In this document: positions 7,724 to 19,420 of the stretch, piece after piece
How positions within the stretch are numbered: position 1 is the stretch's first letter
Layout: every line of letters begins with the position of its first letter
DNA from: an uncultured Gammaproteobacteria bacterium
GTDB lineage: Bacteria > Pseudomonadota > Gammaproteobacteria > Steroidobacterales > Woeseiaceae
Direction of reading: 5' to 3'
Assembly: GCA_937899415.1 (NCBI GenBank)
Contig: CALBPI010000058.1
Span: forward strand, 1-64,000
Length of the DNA stretch: 64,000 nucleotides
Made by a program: the position numbers and the translations under genes
The notes under the pieces: model-generated
The model's input: the letters and a program-made list of their open reading frames with translations, nothing else
What the model was told of the DNA's origin: nothing
Database searches by the model: none

Positions 7724-9343
7724 ATGAACCGCATGAAACTGCTGGCAGGATTGACGCTTGCTGCGCTGGCTCTGGCGCCGGCGCACGCGTCCGAAGAGAT
7801 CGACATAGCGCGCTGGGTGACCGATGGCGTGGGTTCGGGCAATGCGATGACAATTGCGGCGGCCTGGGACGACGGCAGCGAGGTCCGTCACGCCCATGCG
7901 GGCACGCTGGGCGGCGATGCCGACGCGGCGCTCGATACTGAGACGCAATTCCAGATCGGATCGATCTCCAAGGTCTACACGAACCTGCTACTGGCCGAGA
8001 TGGTGGCGCGCGGCAAGGTCCGCTACGACACGACGGTCGCGGAGCTCGCAGGCGAGGCGCAGGCGTTTCGCAACGAGGCGGTGGGCGAGATCACGTTAGC
8101 GGCGCTGGCCACGCACACGAGCGGGCTGCCGCGCATGCCCGCCAATTTCCGGCCCAGCGATCCGGCGGATCCCTTTGCGTCCTACACGGCCACGCAATTG
8201 CGTCAGGGCCTCTTGATCTCGCGAGCCAAGCAGCCACTGGGCGATCACTATGCCTACTCGAACCTGGGTGTGGGTCTGCTGGGTTACCTGCTGGGCGAAG
8301 CCCATGGCGGGGGCTATGCGGCGGCGCTCGAGGAATATGTGCTGAGTCCGCTCAACGCGACGAGAACCGGCATGAGCGCAAGCGGCAGCCGCGCTTCGGC
8401 GTCGAGCGGCGGTGAAGTCATGGTCGACTGGCAGTTCGATGCGCTCGCAGGTGCGGGCGCGCTCTGGGGAACCACGACGGACCTGTTAGCACTCACTGCT
8501 GTGATGCGCGGGGACGTGAGCAACCCGTTCGAGTCCGCGATCGAGGATGTGCTGGCGCCGACGGGCATCACCGCCGGTGGCTTCAGCGTGACGCGCGTGT
8601 GGCACACGGCGTCAGCAGGCGAGGCCACGATTTTCTGGCACAACGGCCGTACGAACGGGTTCAGCAGTTTTGTCGGTTTCCGGCCCGATGATGGCCGTGC
8701 AATTGCGGTGCTCGTGTCCGGCGACGGCGATCCAACCGGGATCGGCTTGCAGTGGCTGGGCTACGAGCGACCGGAGATCACGCCGCCTGAGTTCGATGCC
8801 TCGGTGATCGGCACCTATGAGCTGGGCCCCAACGTGGAGATTCGGGTCGTTGAACGCAACGGGCAGCTGACGGGCCAGGTTTCGGGGCAGCCGCCGCTGC
8901 CACTGACGCCGCTGCCCGATGATTGGTACGCGGTCGATTCGTTCGATGCGAGCTTCAAGGTCGTGCGCGAGGCGGACGAGATCGTGGCGCTGGAACTCGT
9001 GCAGAACAGCGTGGTGCAGGTGGCGAAGAAGGTCTCAGACGAGGTGGTCGAAGCACCCAAGCCCGTCGAGGTGACACTTGAAGCTTCGGCGTTCGATGCG
9101 TTCGTGGGCGAATTTGCGATGACGGCCGCACCGATCAAGTTCACGATCCGCGGACGCGAGGGCGGCCTCGAGGCGCAGATTACCGGGCAACCCTTCTTCC
9201 CGATCTTCGCCAAAGGTGACGACGTGTTTTTCTACAAGGTTGTCGAGGCCGAGCTGCACTTCGAGCGCGACGAGGCGGGCGCCGTCAGTGCGCTCATGTT
9301 GCACCAGGGTGGGATTCGGCAACGCGCGACGCGCGTGCCGTAG
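7724..9343 (+). CDS. Serine hydrolase, class C beta-lactamase fold
   Basis: A 539-residue protein with a signal peptide (LLAGLTLAALALAPAHA). The catalytic Ser-x-x-Lys is in QIGSISKVYTNLL, the Tyr-x-Asn motif in YAYSNLGVG, and the third motif is probably HNGRTNG in place of Lys-Thr-Gly. About 190 residues follow the catalytic domain, in a region resembling the C-terminal domain of beta-lactamase-like D-peptidases or esterases. AGGGGA lies 7 bases before the ATG at 7724, which I prefer to the upstream ATG at 7703. It probably acts in the periplasm as an esterase or D-amino-acid peptidase. Confidence 0.85.
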   Translation: MNRMKLLAGLTLAALALAPAHASEEIDIARWVTDGVGSGNAMTIAAAWDDGSEVRHAHAGTLGGDADAALDTETQFQIGSISKVYTNLLLAEMVARGKVRYDTTVAELAGEAQAFRNEAVGEITLAALATHTSGLPRMPANFRPSDPADPFASYTATQLRQGLLISRAKQPLGDHYAYSNLGVGLLGYLLGEAHGGGYAAALEEYVLSPLNATRTGMSASGSRASASSGGEVMVDWQFDALAGAGALWGTTTDLLALTAVMRGDVSNPFESAIEDVLAPTGITAGGFSVTRVWHTASAGEATIFWHNGRTNGFSSFVGFRPDDGRAIAVLVSGDGDPTGIGLQWLGYERPEITPPEFDASVIGTYELGPNVEIRVVERNGQLTGQVSGQPPLPLTPLPDDWYAVDSFDASFKVVREADEIVALELVQNSVVQVAKKVSDEVVEAPKPVEVTLEASAFDAFVGEFAMTAAPIKFTIRGREGGLEAQITGQPFFPIFAKGDDVFFYKVVEAELHFERDEAGAVSALMLHQGGIRQRATRVP

Positions 9344-9352
9344 CGGATCACG

Positions 9353-10603
9353 CTAGTCGTCGCTGCCTGACTTGAGTGTCTGCAGGCGCGCCTGGTAGGC
9401 GCGCGCGAATTCTTCGCGGGCCACCTGCGGCAAGCCATCGGCATCGCGGGCGGCGATGGCCTGGTAATACTGCGCGTACTTGTCCCAGAGGCTCGCCTTG
9501 CGTGAGGACGCAAACAGCCCTTTGCCTTTGGCGCCCAGTTGCGCGAGACGCTGTGTGATCTCGTCGGGGTCGAGCTGGTCGATAAACTCGCCGAGAGCCG
9601 CGGCCGCGGCATTCTGCAATGCCTCGTGGTGCTGCATGAGCGCGCGCAACACGCTTGCGATGTTGTCTCCAGCGGCCTGGTAGATCTGCCCGCGTCCGAG
9701 CAGCAGATCGGAAATGTCCTCGTTGAGATCCGTTTCCGTTAGATCGTCGACATCCTGTTGCGTGGCTCGCATGCCGAACTGCTGACGGCTGCGCGCGCGA
9801 TCGGAACGCATGTCCTTGAGCCCGCGAATGGTCTCACGCAGCGCCTGGCCAACAGCGTAGGCCACATCCGAGGCATCGCGTGCTTCGAGTGCAATGGGGT
9901 CGACGCCAAGCCCGCGAACGAGTGAGTCGTAGGCGTCCGATTTGCGGCGGCGACGTTCGACGGGTTCGGGAGGTACGTTGGGCAGTCGGTGCACGGTCGC
10001 CGAGCGCTGGGCCGCGGCGCCGGGGTCCTCGACGGCGTGGGTTTCGCCCAGATCATCGAAGCCCGTGAGTTCCGAGGTACCCGCAATGAGGCTCGCGTTG
10101 GCGCTGGCCATGCGGTCGTCGAGCATTTCCTCGAGATCGATCGGGTCGACCACTTCGTCCTCGACGAGCAGCTCCACGGAAAACGCGGTGGAGTCGTCCT
10201 GCGCGTTGGGATCGAACAGGTCACCGCGCATCAAGGTTTTCTGATCGGATTTAAGAATATCTTGTACATGACTGACTTCCATACGGTAATTGCCCATACG
10301 CAGGCGTGTACCATCGGTCAGTCGGTAAGGTGCGGTAGGGCCCAGGGGCGTGCGGTTGCCGTTCACGTAGACGCCATTCATGCTCGTGTCCACGAGGTAG
10401 AATCCGTCTTCGCGCGCCTCGACGCTGGCGTGTACGCTCGAGACGTAGCGTTTGGCGTCGGGCAGGATCCAGTCGTTGTGGCTGGCGCGTCCGATCGTGC
10501 CGCCACTCTGGTCGAAGACGAACTCGGCATTGTCGCCGAGCGCCTCCCGGAGGCCATTGGTTACCCTGATTTTCAGCTGCATCGTTAGCGTACGGCGTGT
10601 CAT
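9353..10603 (-). CDS. FHA domain protein with TagH/ImpI-type C-terminal domain
   Basis: A 416-residue cytoplasmic protein. The N-terminal FHA domain (about residues 30-105) has the phosphothreonine-binding residues in GGTIGRASHND, SSVHASVE and DTSMNGVYVNG. The C-terminal half (about 225-410) resembles the type VI secretion FHA protein TagH: ALRETIRGLKDMRSDRAR, then an acidic stretch, LLLGRGQIYQAAGDN, and KASLWDKYAQYYQAI followed by EEFARAYQ. The middle is acidic and probably disordered. No other type VI secretion gene is in the window. The start could be the ATG at 10603 or the one at 10582; neither has a strong ribosome-binding site. Confidence 0.8.
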   Translation of the reverse strand: MTRRTLTMQLKIRVTNGLREALGDNAEFVFDQSGGTIGRASHNDWILPDAKRYVSSVHASVEAREDGFYLVDTSMNGVYVNGNRTPLGPTAPYRLTDGTRLRMGNYRMEVSHVQDILKSDQKTLMRGDLFDPNAQDDSTAFSVELLVEDEVVDPIDLEEMLDDRMASANASLIAGTSELTGFDDLGETHAVEDPGAAAQRSATVHRLPNVPPEPVERRRRKSDAYDSLVRGLGVDPIALEARDASDVAYAVGQALRETIRGLKDMRSDRARSRQQFGMRATQQDVDDLTETDLNEDISDLLLGRGQIYQAAGDNIASVLRALMQHHEALQNAAAAALGEFIDQLDPDEITQRLAQLGAKGKGLFASSRKASLWDKYAQYYQAIAARDADGLPQVAREEFARAYQARLQTLKSGSDD

Positions 10604-10700
10604 GCCGCCGGTTCTTTCCGAGGCTTGCCAGTATGCGGCGTCATTGTCCCCGGGACCGGTACTCGGTCACATTTACATAAGTTCTCGTGAGCGCAAGCCC

Positions 10701-10729
10701 TTGAAGTTTGGGCAATAGGGGCCTAAATC
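10701..10729 (+). promoter_or_regulatory. Candidate sigma-70 promoter for the DUF1820 gene
   Basis: TTGAAG (10701-10706) and TAAATC (10724-10729) are separated by 17 bases. The predicted start near 10736 leaves a leader of about 25 bases before the ATG at 10761. It lies in the 157-base region between divergent genes. Confidence 0.4.
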
Positions 10730-10760
10730 TTGGGGCAGTTCACAAAGGTGTGCGCAGGCG

Positions 10761-11075
10761 ATGTATCGCATTACGTTTCTCAACAAGGGTGAGGTTTACG
10801 AGGTGTATGCCCGGTCCGTGGGGCAGGGCAGCCTGTACGGCTTTCTAGAGGTCAGCGAGATGGTCTTCGGGGAGCGCACAACTGTTGTTGTGGACCCGGC
10901 CGAGGAACGCATCAAGTCGGAGTTCGAGGGCGTGACGAGCACGTTCATCCCCATGCACCATGTGCTGCGGGTCGACGCCGTGGAACGCCAGGGCAAGAAC
11001 CGCATCTCGAGTGCCGACGGCGACAACGTCACCCCGTTTCCGGCCAGCTTCTATCCCAACAAGCCCGCCGACTAG
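10761..11075 (+). CDS. DUF1820 family protein
   Basis: A 104-residue soluble protein starting MYRITFLNKGEVYEVYAR, which is characteristic of DUF1820, with conserved VYGFLEVSEMVFGE-like and FIPMHHVLRVDAVE segments. The family is widespread in gammaproteobacteria and has no assigned function. It precedes purL in the same direction with a 77-base gap. Confidence 0.88.
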   Translation: MYRITFLNKGEVYEVYARSVGQGSLYGFLEVSEMVFGERTTVVVDPAEERIKSEFEGVTSTFIPMHHVLRVDAVERQGKNRISSADGDNVTPFPASFYPNKPAD

Positions 11076-11152
11076 TCTCACCTGTCGCAGACGGATCGTC
11101 GCGGCATCGCTCGCGGGTTATCATGCGCGCGGTTTTTGAGGCGCGCGATGTC

Positions 11153-14100
11153 ATGGCCCAAGATTCTCCGGCCGGTGGTCCTGCACCGGTGCACCTGACG
11201 CTGGCGGGTAGCGACGCACTGGATCCGTTCCGACTCGAACGGCGCCTGCAGAGAATCCGGGAACACGCACCCGGCGTCGCGGCGCTCGACGCTCGGTTTG
11301 TGTATTACCTCGATTGCGACGGCACGCTCGATGACGAGGCGATGCGTCGGCTTCGCGTGGTCCTCAACGAAAACCTGGCTATCGAGCCACTCGACGATGC
11401 CGGCTTCGAGGTGGCGCCCCGCGCCGGCACGATTTCACCCTGGTCATCGAAAGCGACCGACATTTTGCGGCGCTGTGGTATTGCGGGCGTGCAACGGGTC
11501 GAGCGCGGCATCCGCTACCGGCTCGAGGGCGCGGGTCCTGCCGAGCTCGCGATCGCTGAACCTGAACTGCACGATCGCATGACCGAGCAGTGTTACCTGC
11601 CCCGAATGGCAGCAGCCCTGTTGTTCGAACACCCGGCGGCGCGACCGCTGGTGCACATCCCCCTGGGCGACGATCCCCAGGCGGCGCTGGCTGAGGCCAA
11701 CGTCACGCTGGGTCTCGCCTTGTCGCCTGATGAGATCGACTACCTCGCCCGGCACTATGCCGACATGGGGCGGGCGCCAACCGACGCCGAGCTCATGATG
11801 TTTGCGCAGGCGAACTCCGAGCACTGCCGGCACAAGATATTCAATGCCTCGTGGACGCTCGACGGCGAGCCACAGTCGCAGTCGCTGTTCCAGATGATCA
11901 AGAACACGACCGCCCAATCGCCGGATGGGGTCCTCAGCGCCTATACGGATAATGCAGCGGTCCTCGAGGGGGCGCCCGCGCCGCGCCTGTTCGCAGCCGA
12001 CGGTCGCCATTACGGCCAGCACGAGGAGCACGTCGACATCCTCTGCAAGGTAGAGACGCATAACCACCCCACGGCCATCGCGCCGTTCCCCGGTGCAGCC
12101 ACGGGCGCGGGTGGGGAGATCCGCGATGAGGGCGCCACGGGCCTGGGTGCCGTGCCCAAGGCGGGACTTACGGGCTTCACGACATCGGACCTTGAAGTGC
12201 CCGGCTGGCCGCAGCCCTGGGAGCGCTTCATTGGCAAGCCGGGCCGGATCGTCTCGGCGATGGAGATCATGCTGGAAGGACCGATCGGTGGCGCGGCGTT
12301 CAACAATGAGTTTGGCCGACCGAACCTGGGTGGCTACTTCCGGACCTTCCTGGCCGAGACGGGCCGGGACGCCGAACACTGGGGCTACCACAAACCCATC
12401 ATGATTGCGGGTGGTCTCGGCAACGTACGCCGCGCGCATGCGCTCAAGCGTGACGTGGCGCCGGACAGTCTGCTCGTGGTTCTGGGTGGCCCCGCGATGC
12501 TCATCGGACTGGGCGGCGGCGCGGCGTCCAGTGTGGCCAGTGGGCAAAGCGACGCGGCGCTCGACTTCGCGTCGGTGCAGCGCGGCAACCCCGAGATGCA
12601 GCGTCGGGCGCAAGAGGTCATCAACCAGTGCTGGGCGCTGGGCGACGACAATCCCATCGCGCTGATCCACGACGTGGGTGCGGGCGGTCTGTCGAACGCC
12701 GTGCCCGAGGCCGTCGACCATTCCGGCCTTGGTGGCGCCTTCGCGCTTGAGGCCATCCCCAGCGACGACCCCTCGATGAGCCCGATGGAAACTTGGTGCA
12801 ACGAGTCCCAGGAACGCTATGTCCTCATCGTCGAGCCGGATGATCTGGCGACGTTCGAGGCGTTTTGTGAGCGCGAGCGGTGCCCCTATGCCGTGCTGGG
12901 CACATTGCACGATGACGGTCGCCTGCGCGTTGATGATGCGGCGCGCGGCGCGCCGCCCGTCGATCTCGATATGGGCATGCTGCTCGGCAAGCCGCCCAAG
13001 CTCGCCATTGACGCCCAGCGTGTCGACGCGACGCTGCGCCCCTTTGATGCCAACTCGCTGCTACTCGGTGACGCGCTGGACCGGGTCCTCACCTTGCCGG
13101 CCGTGGCCGACAAGCGTTTCCTGATTCACATTGGTGACCGCAGCGTCGGCGGGCTCGTCGCCCGCGATCAGCTTGTGGGCCCCTGGCAGGTGCCCGTTGC
13201 CGATGTCGCCGTGACCTCGGCGACGCACACGAGCGATTGCGGTGAGGCCATGGCGATGGGCGAACGCACGCCCGTCGCCTGCGAGGATGCGCCCGCGGCG
13301 GCACGGCTGGCGATTACCGAGGCCATCACGAATCTGCTGGCCGCCGACGTCGCGGCGTTGTCCGACATCAAGCTGTCGGCGAACTGGATGGCAGCCGCAG
13401 GGCACCGTGGGCAGGATGCCGCGTTGTTTGAGGCTGTGCGCACGGTCGGACTTGAGCTCTGTCCAGCGCTGGGCATTGCCGTGCCCGTGGGTAAGGACTC
13501 GCTGTCGATGAAAACCGCCTGGCAGCGCAGCCGCGGCGAAGACGTCACCGTCGTGGCGCCCGTGTCGCTTGTGGTGACGGCCTTTGCGCCCGTGGGCAAT
13601 GCTCGCAATACGCTAACGCCCGAGCTCGTGGCGGGTGACACGCGCCTGTTGTTCGTCGATCTCGCGCAGTCGACGACGGCGCTGGGTCGCAGCGCGTTGG
13701 CACAGGTCTACAGCGAACAGGGCGGGGCGCCTGCCGATCTGTCTTCAGCCGAGGACCTTGCGGGTTTCACGCGGGCCTGGCGTCGGGTTCGGGATGCCGG
13801 ACACGTATTGGCGGCGCACGATCGTTCCGACGGTGGTCTCATCGTTGCGGCTGTCGAGATGCTGCTCGCCGGTCGTCGCGGCGTCGTGCTCACTGTGCCC
13901 GACGCCGAAAAGGACACGAACGCGTGGTTGTTCTCGGAAGGGCCGGGCATGGTGTTGCAGGTGCCGACGACCGCACTCGAGGACGTTCGTGAGGCATTCG
14001 CCGCCGAGGGGCTTGCGGCCCGCACACACGAAGTCGGCACGGTCACCACCGCGGCCGGCGGCCTTGAGGTGCAGCAGCGCGGCAGGACGCTGGCGTCGCG

Positions 14101-15055
14101 GACCCGCATCGAGCTGCAGACGCAATGGTCGTCATTGAGCTACCGCATGCAGGCGCGACGCGACAATCCCGACACGGCGCGCGAAGAATTCGATGCCCTG
14201 CTCGACGACAGCGACCCAGGATTGCACGCGCAGCTGGCCTTCGACCCTGATGACGATGTCGCGGCACCGTTCATTTTGCGTGGGGCACTGCCGCGCGTCG
14301 CCGTACTGCGCGAGCAGGGCGTCAACAGCCAGCTCGAAATGGCGGCGGCGCTCATGGCGGCCGGGTTCGAGGCACACGATGTGCACATGAGTGACCTCGA
14401 ACGCGGGCACGTGCAGCTCGACGACTATGCCGCACTCGTGGCTTGCGGCGGCTTCAGCTACGGCGACGTGCTGGGCGCGGGTGGCGGCTGGGCCAAATCG
14501 ATTTTGTTGAACAGCGCGTTCAATGACGCGTTTGCGGCGTTCTTCGCGCGTCCCGATACGCTGGCACTTGGCATCTGCAACGGTTGCCAGATGCTGGCGC
14601 GCCTGGCGCCGATCATCCCGGGCGCCGAGGGCTGGCCGACTTTCACGGGCAACCGATCAGCGCAGTTCGAGGCGCGTCTGTCGATGGTCGAGGTCACGGG
14701 GTCGGGCCCCTGGCTTGCCGGTATGGCGGGGTCCCGCCTGCCCATTGTCACGTCGCACGCTGAGGGTCGCGCTGTGTTCGCCGGTGGCGATCTTGATCGT
14801 TGCGATGACTCGGGTCGTATCGCGATGCGCTACATCACCAATTCGGGTGACACGGCCACGCGTTACCCGGCCAATCCCAATGGTTCGCCGCGCGGTGTTG
14901 CGGCACTTACGAGCGCTGATGGTCGCGTTCTTGTGAGCATGCCGCACCCGGAGCGGGTGGCGCGCACGGTGCAGCACTCGTGGCATCCGCCGGAGTGGGG
15001 TGAGGCGGGGCCCTGGTTGCGGCTGTTCCGCAACGCGCGCGTCGCGCTAGGTTAA
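11153..15055 (+). CDS. purL: Phosphoribosylformylglycinamidine synthase
   Basis: The large single-chain PurL of proteobacteria converts FGAR to FGAM with glutamine and ATP in purine synthesis. The product is 1300 residues, matching the usual length near 1295. Visible parts are the N-terminal LAGSDALDPFRLERRL, the synthase signature KVETHNHPTAIAPFPGAATG, a second half with VGKDSLSMKTAW, and a C-terminal glutamine amidotransferase domain with the Cys in LGICNGCQML and the His/Glu in MPHPER. The ATG at 11153 fits family starts better than the one at 11123 and has GAGGCG upstream. Its TAA overlaps the stop codon of the opposing gene (shared TTAA). Confidence 0.97.
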   Translation: MAQDSPAGGPAPVHLTLAGSDALDPFRLERRLQRIREHAPGVAALDARFVYYLDCDGTLDDEAMRRLRVVLNENLAIEPLDDAGFEVAPRAGTISPWSSKATDILRRCGIAGVQRVERGIRYRLEGAGPAELAIAEPELHDRMTEQCYLPRMAAALLFEHPAARPLVHIPLGDDPQAALAEANVTLGLALSPDEIDYLARHYADMGRAPTDAELMMFAQANSEHCRHKIFNASWTLDGEPQSQSLFQMIKNTTAQSPDGVLSAYTDNAAVLEGAPAPRLFAADGRHYGQHEEHVDILCKVETHNHPTAIAPFPGAATGAGGEIRDEGATGLGAVPKAGLTGFTTSDLEVPGWPQPWERFIGKPGRIVSAMEIMLEGPIGGAAFNNEFGRPNLGGYFRTFLAETGRDAEHWGYHKPIMIAGGLGNVRRAHALKRDVAPDSLLVVLGGPAMLIGLGGGAASSVASGQSDAALDFASVQRGNPEMQRRAQEVINQCWALGDDNPIALIHDVGAGGLSNAVPEAVDHSGLGGAFALEAIPSDDPSMSPMETWCNESQERYVLIVEPDDLATFEAFCERERCPYAVLGTLHDDGRLRVDDAARGAPPVDLDMGMLLGKPPKLAIDAQRVDATLRPFDANSLLLGDALDRVLTLPAVADKRFLIHIGDRSVGGLVARDQLVGPWQVPVADVAVTSATHTSDCGEAMAMGERTPVACEDAPAAARLAITEAITNLLAADVAALSDIKLSANWMAAAGHRGQDAALFEAVRTVGLELCPALGIAVPVGKDSLSMKTAWQRSRGEDVTVVAPVSLVVTAFAPVGNARNTLTPELVAGDTRLLFVDLAQSTTALGRSALAQVYSEQGGAPADLSSAEDLAGFTRAWRRVRDAGHVLAAHDRSDGGLIVAAVEMLLAGRRGVVLTVPDAEKDTNAWLFSEGPGMVLQVPTTALEDVREAFAAEGLAARTHEVGTVTTAAGGLEVQQRGRTLASRTRIELQTQWSSLSYRMQARRDNPDTAREEFDALLDDSDPGLHAQLAFDPDDDVAAPFILRGALPRVAVLREQGVNSQLEMAAALMAAGFEAHDVHMSDLERGHVQLDDYAALVACGGFSYGDVLGAGGGWAKSILLNSAFNDAFAAFFARPDTLALGICNGCQMLARLAPIIPGAEGWPTFTGNRSAQFEARLSMVEVTGSGPWLAGMAGSRLPIVTSHAEGRAVFAGGDLDRCDDSGRIAMRYITNSGDTATRYPANPNGSPRGVAALTSADGRVLVSMPHPERVARTVQHSWHPPEWGEAGPWLRLFRNARVALG

Positions 15056-15717
15056 GCCGAGTTCGTGGCCGTCGCGTCACCGCGGCGTAACGCTTCGCGC
15101 AGTCGACCCGGCCGGATAAAGGCCTGGTGCAACATGTCGCGCAGCAGCTCGAGCAACACGGCGGCCGGAGCCGGCGAGAGTTCGGGTGGCTCGTCGCTCG
15201 CGGCCATGGAGAACAGGATGTCCCGGCAGAGCCGGCGCATCGGGGCATCGATGTCGGCGCTCTCGGCAGCCGCGGTCACGGTGTTGAACAACTCCAGCTT
15301 GCCGTTGGGACCCTTGAGACCGGTGGCGAGCGTGGTAATGCGATTGGCGACGAGCGCAAACGCCTGCAGGTGGCCGTCGGCGTAGCAGGCCAGGCCCTCG
15401 TCAACGAGACCGCGCAACTCAGCCGGCAGCAGCCGGGTCTCGAAGCGCGGTCGCGGCTTGCGCACGGGCACGAAGCCCGAGTCCAGGCTGATGGCGTCCG
15501 CCGCATAACGGGCGCGACCGCTTTCGAGGTAGACCGGTCTCGAGCAGGCCGTGCAGTTCAGCACCACGCCGATGCGGGCCGGCCTGAACGTGGTCAGCGT
15601 GTGCCAGTCGGGCGCGCTCGTCAGCCGCATCCGTGAAAACACATCGCAGTGCGGGCAACGCAGCGTTGCCGCGTCGTCGAGTAGCGCGTCGAAATCCGTG
15701 TCGGGTTCGATGCGCAC
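15052..15717 (-). CDS. Zinc-ribbon protein with DUF4145-like C-terminal region
   Basis: A 221-residue protein with two Cys-x-x-Cys pairs (CPHC near residue 21 and CTAC near residue 55) that should form a zinc ribbon. The helical region after that (LLPAELRGLVDEGLACYADGH and following, to LLELLRDMLHQAF) resembles DUF4145 proteins, though I cannot fix the family with certainty. It starts 7 bases after the ettA stop on the same strand, so the two are probably co-transcribed. Function unknown. Confidence 0.65.
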   Translation of the reverse strand: MRIEPDTDFDALLDDAATLRCPHCDVFSRMRLTSAPDWHTLTTFRPARIGVVLNCTACSRPVYLESGRARYAADAISLDSGFVPVRKPRPRFETRLLPAELRGLVDEGLACYADGHLQAFALVANRITTLATGLKGPNGKLELFNTVTAAAESADIDAPMRRLCRDILFSMAASDEPPELSPAPAAVLLELLRDMLHQAFIRPGRLREALRRGDATATNSA

Positions 15718-15724
15718 GTCAAGA

Positions 15725-17398
<1,674 letters not shown>

Positions 17399-17533
17399 GC
17401 GGGTGTGTCCGTGTCGAGCCTGGGTCGCGGTTGCAGGCGAGGGGTGGCCTGCGAGCGGCCGGGATTATCGGGCACAGGGCAGCCTCGGGCAAATGCGGTG
17501 CGCTGCGTGGGGTGCGTCCGTCCGGTACACTTG

Positions 17534-17545
17534 GTGACCTGTCAC
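17534..17545. repeat. Inverted repeat GTGAC-CT-GTCAC upstream of glyA
   Basis: Two 5-base arms with a 2-base centre lie 37 bases before the glyA start, in the 183-base region divergent with ettA. A TACACT that could serve as a -10 (17526-17531) ends just upstream, so the repeat would sit at or after the transcription start. It could be an operator, but such short palindromes also arise by chance. Confidence 0.3.
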
Positions 17546-17581
17546 AGCCATTGCGTCCGGGTTCGCCGGCGGAGATTACGC

Positions 17582-18871
17582 ATGTTCGACCAGAGCTACA
17601 CCATCAACGGTTTCGATGACGAACTCGCCGCGGCCATGCAGGCCGAGCGCGTGCGCCAGGAGGAACACATAGAGCTCATCGCGTCGGAGAACTACGCGAG
17701 CCCCCGCGTCCTTGAGGCGCAGGGTTCAGTGCTCACCAACAAGTACGCTGAGGGCTACCCGTCGAAGCGCTACTACGGCGGTTGTGAACATGTCGATGTG
17801 GCCGAGCAACTGGCCATAGACCGCGCCATGGAACTGTTCGGTGCGGACTACGCGAACGTGCAACCACACTCCGGCTCGCAGGCCAACGCGGCGGTGTACC
17901 TGGCGCTGCTCGAAGCCGGCGACACCATTCTGGGGATGAGCCTGCCGCACGGTGGCCACCTGACGCACGGCGCCAAGGTCAACTTCTCGGGCAAGCTGTT
18001 CAACGCAGTGCAGTACGGCGTTGATGACGACGGCATCATCGATTACAACCAGGTCGAGGCGCTCGCGCTCGAGCACAAGCCCAAGCTCATCATTGGCGGC
18101 TTCTCGGCCTACTCGCGCGTCATGGACTGGGCGCGGTTCCGCGAGATCGCGGACAAGGTTGGCGCCTACTTTCACGTTGACATGGCCCACATTGCGGGGC
18201 TCGTCGCAGCAGGCGTCTACCCGTCGCCCGTGCCGCACGCGCACGTTGTGACAACCACGACCCACAAGACGCTGCGTGGCCCGCGTGGCGGCATGATCCT
18301 CGCGCTGGGGCAGCCCGAGCTGACCAAGAAATTCAACTCGCTGGTGTTCCCGGGTACGCAGGGCGGGCCGCTCATGCACGTCATCGCGGCCAAGGCTGTG
18401 GCGTACAAGGAAGCGCTCGAGCCCGAGTTCCGCGCCTATCAGGAGCAGGTCGTGGCCAACGCGCGTCGGATGTGCGAAGTACTTACCGATCGTGGCTACA
18501 AAATCGTCTCGGGTGGCACCGACAACCACCTCTTCCTCGTCGACCTCATCGACAAGGACATCACGGGCAAGGACGCCGATCGCGCGCTCTCGGCTGCCAA
18601 CATCACGGTCAACATGAACACGGTGCCCAACGACCCGCGCTCGCCGTTTGTCACGAGCGGCCTGCGCATCGGCACGCCGGCTGTGACCACGCGTGGTTTC
18701 GGCCTCGAAGAATGTGCTCAGCTTGCGGGCTGGATCGCCGACGTGCTCGACGACCTGGGCGACGAAGTGCGCCAGTCGCGCGTGCGCAGTGACGTGATCG
18801 CCTTGTGCCAGCGCTTCCCGGTCTACGCCGACACGGTCGCGGAACTGCCGGCACGTTCGCAGCAGGGCTAA
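17582..18871 (+). CDS. glyA: Serine hydroxymethyltransferase
   Basis: GlyA interconverts serine and glycine using PLP and tetrahydrofolate and is the main source of one-carbon units. The 429-residue product shows [15 protein letters not shown] near the N-terminus and the PLP-lysine motif [14 protein letters not shown], followed by [11 protein letters not shown]. The ATG at 17582 begins [15 protein letters not shown], matching family starts; the frame is open further upstream but without family similarity. It heads the glyA-nrdR-rib-nusB run. Confidence 0.97.
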   Translation: MFDQSYTINGFDDELAAAMQAERVRQEEHIELIASENYASPRVLEAQGSVLTNKYAEGYPSKRYYGGCEHVDVAEQLAIDRAMELFGADYANVQPHSGSQANAAVYLALLEAGDTILGMSLPHGGHLTHGAKVNFSGKLFNAVQYGVDDDGIIDYNQVEALALEHKPKLIIGGFSAYSRVMDWARFREIADKVGAYFHVDMAHIAGLVAAGVYPSPVPHAHVVTTTTHKTLRGPRGGMILALGQPELTKKFNSLVFPGTQGGPLMHVIAAKAVAYKEALEPEFRAYQEQVVANARRMCEVLTDRGYKIVSGGTDNHLFLVDLIDKDITGKDADRALSAANITVNMNTVPNDPRSPFVTSGLRIGTPAVTTRGFGLEECAQLAGWIADVLDDLGDEVRQSRVRSDVIALCQRFPVYADTVAELPARSQQG

Positions 18872-18892
18872 CCGCCCGGCAGGGGCGCCACC

Positions 18893-19417
18893 ATGCACTG
18901 CCCGTTCTGCGGCCACGAGGAGACCAAGGTCATCGACTCTCGGCTCGCCGCGGATGGCGGGCAGGTGCGCCGGCGCCGTCAATGCCTCGCATGCCGCGAG
19001 CGCTTCACGACCTTTGAGACGCCAGAGCTCGTGTTGCCGCGCATCGTCAAGCGCGACCAGATGCGCCAGCCTTTTGATGAAGAGAAGCTGCGCAATTCCA
19101 TGGCACGGGCACTCGAGAAGCGCCCCGTTAGCGCCGATGAACTGGAATCGGCCATGACCCATCTCGTGCACGCGCTGCAGACCATGGGTGAGCGAGAGAT
19201 TCCTTCAAAGCTGCTCGGTGAGATGGTCATGGAGGCCTTGCGCAAGCTCGATGAGGTGGCCTACGTGAGATTCGCCTCGGTCTACCGGAGCTTCCAGGAC
19301 GTGACGGAGTTCCAGGAGGAAATCCACCGCCTCGAGCAGATGTCGCGTGCCGACGATCGTGAGCAAATGTCGCTGCTGCCCGATTCTCCCGGCAACGCGC
19401 GCCGCCGAAAGCGCTGA
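18893..19417 (+). CDS. nrdR: Transcriptional repressor NrdR
   Basis: NrdR is a Zn-ribbon and ATP-cone repressor of ribonucleotide reductase genes that senses dATP/ATP. The 174-residue protein has the zinc ribbon [17 protein letters not shown] with the second pair in CLACRERF, followed by the ATP-cone starting near [17 protein letters not shown]. Length is slightly above the usual 150-160 because of a charged tail ending in Arg-Arg-Lys-Arg. It sits between glyA and ribD, its usual place in many gammaproteobacteria. Confidence 0.97.
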   Translation: MHCPFCGHEETKVIDSRLAADGGQVRRRRQCLACRERFTTFETPELVLPRIVKRDQMRQPFDEEKLRNSMARALEKRPVSADELESAMTHLVHALQTMGEREIPSKLLGEMVMEALRKLDEVAYVRFASVYRSFQDVTEFQEEIHRLEQMSRADDREQMSLLPDSPGNARRRKR

Positions 19418-19420
19418 GCC

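Noticed and set aside
9353-10603. Complete type VI secretion locus
   Set aside because: Only the FHA protein is present; neighbours are a hydrolase and DUF1820.
11444-12910. 488-codon open frame opposite purL
   Set aside because: A GC-rich codon shadow; purL is complete on the other strand and the translation resembles no family.
15052-15055. Overlapping stop codons of purL and the opposing gene (TTAA)
   Set aside because: A compact-genome coincidence at a convergent junction, with no sign of function.
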